From positions 186,001-250,000 of the forward strand of contig NZ_JACJUU010000002.1 of assembly GCF_014237865.1 (NCBI RefSeq): a stretch of 64,000 bases of DNA, in the 5' to 3' direction. Under the pieces are notes generated by a model that worked only from the letters and a program-made list of their open reading frames with translations, was not told the origin of the DNA and made no database searches. The position numbers were made by a program, and so were the translations under genes. Positions 61,058 to 64,000 of this stretch are shown piece after piece. This DNA comes from Pusillimonas minor. Its GTDB lineage: Bacteria; Pseudomonadota; Gammaproteobacteria; Burkholderiales; Burkholderiaceae_B. Within the stretch, counting starts at the first letter, position 1, and every line of letters starts with the position of its first letter.

Positions 61058-63456
61058 ACGGTAGCCCCTGCTGTTGCGTTGGGACGTGATTCGGTTGAAC
61101 GGCCCGCGTCGGCCAGTGCGTCAAGCAAGCGATGCGGCGACAGCGGCGTGCGAGTGAATTCGACGCCGTAATCCTTCAAGGCGTCGTTGACGGCGCCGAA
61201 AATTACGGCGGGCGGTGCAATGGCCCCGCCTTCACCCATGCCCTTTGCGCCGAACTCGGTGTGCGGCGACAAGGTTTCGAAATGATCGATACGGATGTTG
61301 GGCACTTCGGTGGCGCCAGGCATGATGTAGTCAGCCAGCGTCGACGCCAAGGGCTGACCTTGATCGTCGTAAGGCATTTCTTCGTACAACGCCGTGCCAA
61401 TGCCCTGCGCAATGCCGCCAATGGTTTGCCCCTCAACCACCAGGGGGTTGATCATGCGGCCACAGTCTTCGACCACGACATAATCCAGGATTTCGATGGC
61501 GCCCGTGTTGGGGTCAACCGCAACCACAGCCGCCTGGCTGCAGTAAGTAAAGCTGCCCGTATCTACTTTGGGGCGATAACCCACACTGATTTCCAGACCG
61601 GCAGGGTCGACATCGGCAGGCAGATGCTGCGGGTTCACATACCAGGCATTACAAATTTGCGACATGGGCACCTGACGATCGCCCGCTTTCACAAAGCCGT
61701 CTTCAAGCACCACGTCGTCAACAGACGCTTCCAGCAAATGAGCACCGATTTTTTTGATGCGCGGCACCAACTGCTTGCAGGCCGTTGACACGGCACCGCC
61801 CGACATGACCAGGGACCGCGATGCGTAAGTACCGGATGAATACGGCGTCTGACCAGTATCGCCATGCACCAGACGAATGCGATTGACGTCGATCCCGAGA
61901 ATTTCGTTGGCAATCTGGGCAAAAGTGGTTTCCATGCCCTGACCGTGGGAATGCACACCAACACGTAGCTCTGCACCGCCATCGGGCGTTAACTTGACCG
62001 CAGCCTGATCGAAACCCGGAATGACAGGTGTGCCCCAGGCGGCAAAGACCGACGTACCGTGTGCAGACTGTTCGGTATAAGTGGCCACGCCCAGGCCGAT
62101 CAGACGGCCGTCAGGCTCGCCACGCTGCTGACGCTCGCGCACCGCGTTCACATCAATCATTTCCAGGGCGCGCCGCAGGCTGGCCGGGTAATCACCACTG
62201 TCCAGGTGCTTGTTGGTCACGTTGACATAAGGCATTTGCTCGGGCTGCACCAGGTTATCCAGGCGTACTTCCCAGGCTTCGCGGCCGACTTCGCGCGCCA
62301 CGGCGTCGAGCAACAGCTCGATAGCGAAGCACACGCCGGTACGGGCTACGCCGCGATACGGCAGAAAGCCCGGCTTATTGGTGGCCACGCAGCGCGTCTG
62401 GCAGCGATAACCACGAAACGCGTAAGGGCCGGGCAGGTTACCCAGGGCCTGACCCGTTTCCAGGCCAACGGTAAACGGCCAGACAGAATATGCGCCGCCA
62501 TTGATGGTGACTTTGGCATCCAGGGCCAGTAATTTGCCCTGTTTATCGGCGTACGCCGTCATTTCGTAATGGTGTTCGCGCGTATTGGCACCGGCAATCA
62601 AGTGCTCGCGGCGGTCTTCAAGATAACGAAACGGACGCTTGTAGGTTTTGGCCAGCCAGGCCACGCACAGCTCTTCTTGCTGCAAAATGCATTTGTAGCC
62701 AAAGCCGCCGCCCACATCGGGCGATATCACGCGGATCTGCTCTTGAGGCAGGTCGAGGAATTCGGACAGCCCGGTGCGGATAAGGTGCGGCACCTGGGTT
62801 GCGGTGTAGATAACCAACTGGTTGACCTGGTTATCCCAGTAGGCCAGCACGGCAATGCCCTCCATGGGCAGCATGCACTGGCGGGAAAGGTCGATCTCAC
62901 GCTTGACGACGACCTCGGCCTTTGCCGAAAGCTCGTCGAAATTTGTGTTGGCATTCAGGGTGACGAACACATTGTCTTTCCAGTGATCGTGCACAAAATT
63001 TTCAGTGGCCGCTTCGGCCCCTTCAATATCAACGTAAACCGGCAGCTCGTCGTAATCGACATCCACCAGCTCAGCCAGGTCTTCGGCTTCGGCACGCGTT
63101 GCCGCGAACGTCATGGCTACGGGTTCGCCCACAAACCGCACCTTATCGTGCGCCAATGGCGGCTGACCCGATGCCTGGTAAGTAGGTAACGTTGAGTTGG
63201 CAACAATGTCTTTGGCGTCGGGCATGGACGACCGCAGAAACACATGGCCCTCGGCCTCGGGCGACACTTTGACCCTTGTGATACGCGCGTGCGCCAGCGG
63301 ACTGCGCAAGAAGGCGACCTCGCTGAGACCCGGCATGCTCATGTTGCCGATGAAGTTGCCCTTGCCATGCAGGTGGCGCGCGTCTTCTTTACGAGGAATT
63401 CGTGCCCCAACGCCCTGCGGCTTTGCGGTGAATGTGGAGTGATGTGAGTCTGTCAT
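61054..63456 (-). CDS. Molybdenum hydroxylase large (molybdopterin) subunit, CoxL-like
   Basis: An 800-residue catalytic subunit of the xanthine dehydrogenase / aldehyde oxidase family. Molybdopterin blocks include GGGFGYKCILQQEEL (249-263), and the base-catalyst glutamate is E742 in GMGEGG. The loop that in carbon monoxide dehydrogenase reads AYRCSFR is here PYRGVAR (366-372), so the enzyme lacks the CO-oxidising cysteine and resembles aldehyde / N-heterocycle hydroxylases. It lies 94 bases after the partial TRAP binding-protein gene on the same strand. The substrate is not predictable. Confidence 0.93.
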   Translation of the reverse strand: MTDSHHSTFTAKPQGVGARIPRKEDARHLHGKGNFIGNMSMPGLSEVAFLRSPLAHARITRVKVSPEAEGHVFLRSSMPDAKDIVANSTLPTYQASGQPPLAHDKVRFVGEPVAMTFAATRAEAEDLAELVDVDYDELPVYVDIEGAEAATENFVHDHWKDNVFVTLNANTNFDELSAKAEVVVKREIDLSRQCMLPMEGIAVLAYWDNQVNQLVIYTATQVPHLIRTGLSEFLDLPQEQIRVISPDVGGGFGYKCILQQEELCVAWLAKTYKRPFRYLEDRREHLIAGANTREHHYEMTAYADKQGKLLALDAKVTINGGAYSVWPFTVGLETGQALGNLPGPYAFRGYRCQTRCVATNKPGFLPYRGVARTGVCFAIELLLDAVAREVGREAWEVRLDNLVQPEQMPYVNVTNKHLDSGDYPASLRRALEMIDVNAVRERQQRGEPDGRLIGLGVATYTEQSAHGTSVFAAWGTPVIPGFDQAAVKLTPDGGAELRVGVHSHGQGMETTFAQIANEILGIDVNRIRLVHGDTGQTPYSSGTYASRSLVMSGGAVSTACKQLVPRIKKIGAHLLEASVDDVVLEDGFVKAGDRQVPMSQICNAWYVNPQHLPADVDPAGLEISVGYRPKVDTGSFTYCSQAAVVAVDPNTGAIEILDYVVVEDCGRMINPLVVEGQTIGGIAQGIGTALYEEMPYDDQGQPLASTLADYIMPGATEVPNIRIDHFETLSPHTEFGAKGMGEGGAIAPPAVIFGAVNDALKDYGVEFTRTPLSPHRLLDALADAGRSTESRPNATAGATV

Positions 63457-63550
63457 GCCTGAACCTGCCTGTAATGCATCAGTTGCCTGCTTAATTCGGG
63501 GTACTGCAAGGCGCGCCCGTTAACCGGACGCGCCCTTTGAAGAGACCGGA

Positions 63551-64000
63551 TTACGATTTCTTCAGTACTTCGTTGAACGTAAAGTTGTCGAGTGCGTTTT
63601 CAGTGACGCGGAACCAGCTGGCTTCCGATTCCTGGAACTTCTTCCACTCGGGGTAAATCTTGGCGAAGTCGGGGTTCTTGGCCGACAGCTCTGTCCACAG
63701 CTCTTGCGACGCCTTGTACGCGGCGTCCATGACGTCTTTCGGGAAGAAACTGAGCTTGGCACCGTTGGCAATGAGCGAGCGCAATGCGCCAGGGTTCATC
63801 GCGTCGTATTTGGCCAGCATGCGTACGGTTTGCTCGGCGGCGGCGGCCTCGAACGCGGCTTGGAACTCGGGCGGAAGCGCTTCCCAGGCTTTGGTATTGA
63901 CCATGGTGGTGATCGATGCGCTGCCTTCCCACCAGCCAGGCGAGTAGTAGAACGGCGCCACTTTGTTCAGACCGAGTTTTTCATCATCGTAGGGGCCAAT
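63551..64000 (-). CDS. TRAP transporter solute-binding protein, FcbT1/TakP type (partial, 5' end beyond window)
   Basis: The C-terminal 149 residues of a binding protein; the frame stays open to the window edge (IGPYDDEKLGLNKVAPFYYSP). The blocks YYSPGWWEGSASITTMVNTKAWEALP and MLAKYDAMNPGALRSLIANG are typical of the mannitol / chloroaromatic binding-protein branch, matching the type of the permeases at 54069-56341. It is the first visible gene of the minus-strand train that continues with the molybdenum hydroxylase. Confidence 0.9.
   Translation of the reverse strand: MGPYDDEKLGLNKVAPFYYSPGWWEGSASITTMVNTKAWEALPPEFQAAFEAAAAEQTVRMLAKYDAMNPGALRSLIANGAKLSFFPKDVMDAAYKASQELWTELSAKNPDFAKIYPEWKKFQESEASWFRVTENALDNFTFNEVLKKS

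Noticed and set aside
61054-63456. Naming the molybdenum hydroxylase a carbon monoxide dehydrogenase
   Set aside because: The active loop is PYRGVAR, without the cysteine needed for CO oxidation.
1-64000. CRISPR arrays, tRNA or rRNA genes, prophage genes
   Set aside because: None could be recognised; the repeats seen are the tandem duplication, two pairs of gene-end repeats, and short operator-like palindromes.

Overview
The window looks like a chromosomal segment of a betaproteobacterium, most likely a Burkholderiales member of the Alcaligenaceae (Bordetella / Pusillimonas type). The reasons are the generally high G+C, the many solute-binding-protein-dependent (TRAP and ABC) uptake systems, and the housekeeping neighbourhood MFS / ssb / uvrA with ubiA, amn, glcB and argD. 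I see no rRNA, tRNA, CRISPR array, transposase or integrase. Genus assignment is inference.

Layout. (1) 152-3620: an aminotransferase, ubiA and a Na+/H+ antiporter-like membrane protein, closed by a strong terminator. (2) 3798-8651, minus strand: a TRAP transporter (dctP, dctM, dctQ), an undescribed-looking 36-residue membrane protein, a class II aldolase-family protein and a ketopantoate-reductase-like protein. (3) 8806-13058: a 2OG-Fe(II) oxygenase, an XdhC-family protein, an amidase and a LysR regulator. (4) 13154-16862: aldehyde dehydrogenase, VanA-like Rieske oxygenase and zinc alcohol dehydrogenase, a likely aromatic ether / alcohol oxidation module. (5) 16863-37050: a lower-G+C catabolic island with phthalate-pathway-like genes: Rieske oxygenase, Gfo/Idh/MocA dehydrogenase, dihydroxyphthalate-decarboxylase-like protein, class II aldolase-family protein and isochorismatase-family hydrolase. 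It also carries LysR and MarR regulators, an HTH-citrate synthase fusion, an SDR, a second TRAP transporter and an aldehyde dehydrogenase. (6) 37164-42437: ssb, MFS, uvrA and a SET-domain protein. (7) 42509-48271: a LuxR-type regulator divergent from a CoA-dependent acid degradation operon. (8) 48296-53795: amn, a pterin dehydratase, malate synthase G and argD. (9) 54069-64000, minus strand: a molybdenum hydroxylase (large, medium, and a small subunit fused to a CoxG-like domain) in one gene train with a NitT/TauT-type ABC importer and the split parts of a TRAP transporter.

Three structural observations matter most. First, 6,598 bp of the island (17158-23755) is repeated head-to-tail (23756-30353) with no difference that I found; the joint cuts an isochorismatase gene and the end of the citrate-synthase-like gene. 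Second, the whole island is bounded by a 31-bp direct repeat made of the 3' end of the alcohol dehydrogenase gene. The far copy differs only at three synonymous third codon positions. Third, the cluster 42485-48298 is bounded in the same way by a decayed copy of the 3' end of amn. Both look like insertions at the 3' ends of protein-coding genes, although no recombinase is visible.

Working picture: the island imports an aromatic or related acid by TRAP, oxygenates it (Rieske), rearomatises it (Gfo/Idh/MocA), decarboxylates it, and oxidises side products with the SDR and the aldehyde dehydrogenase. MarR, LysR and the HTH-citrate synthase protein probably supply control. No Rieske reductase or ring-cleavage enzyme is in the window, so the pathway must be completed elsewhere. 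Substrates are not determined by the sequence.
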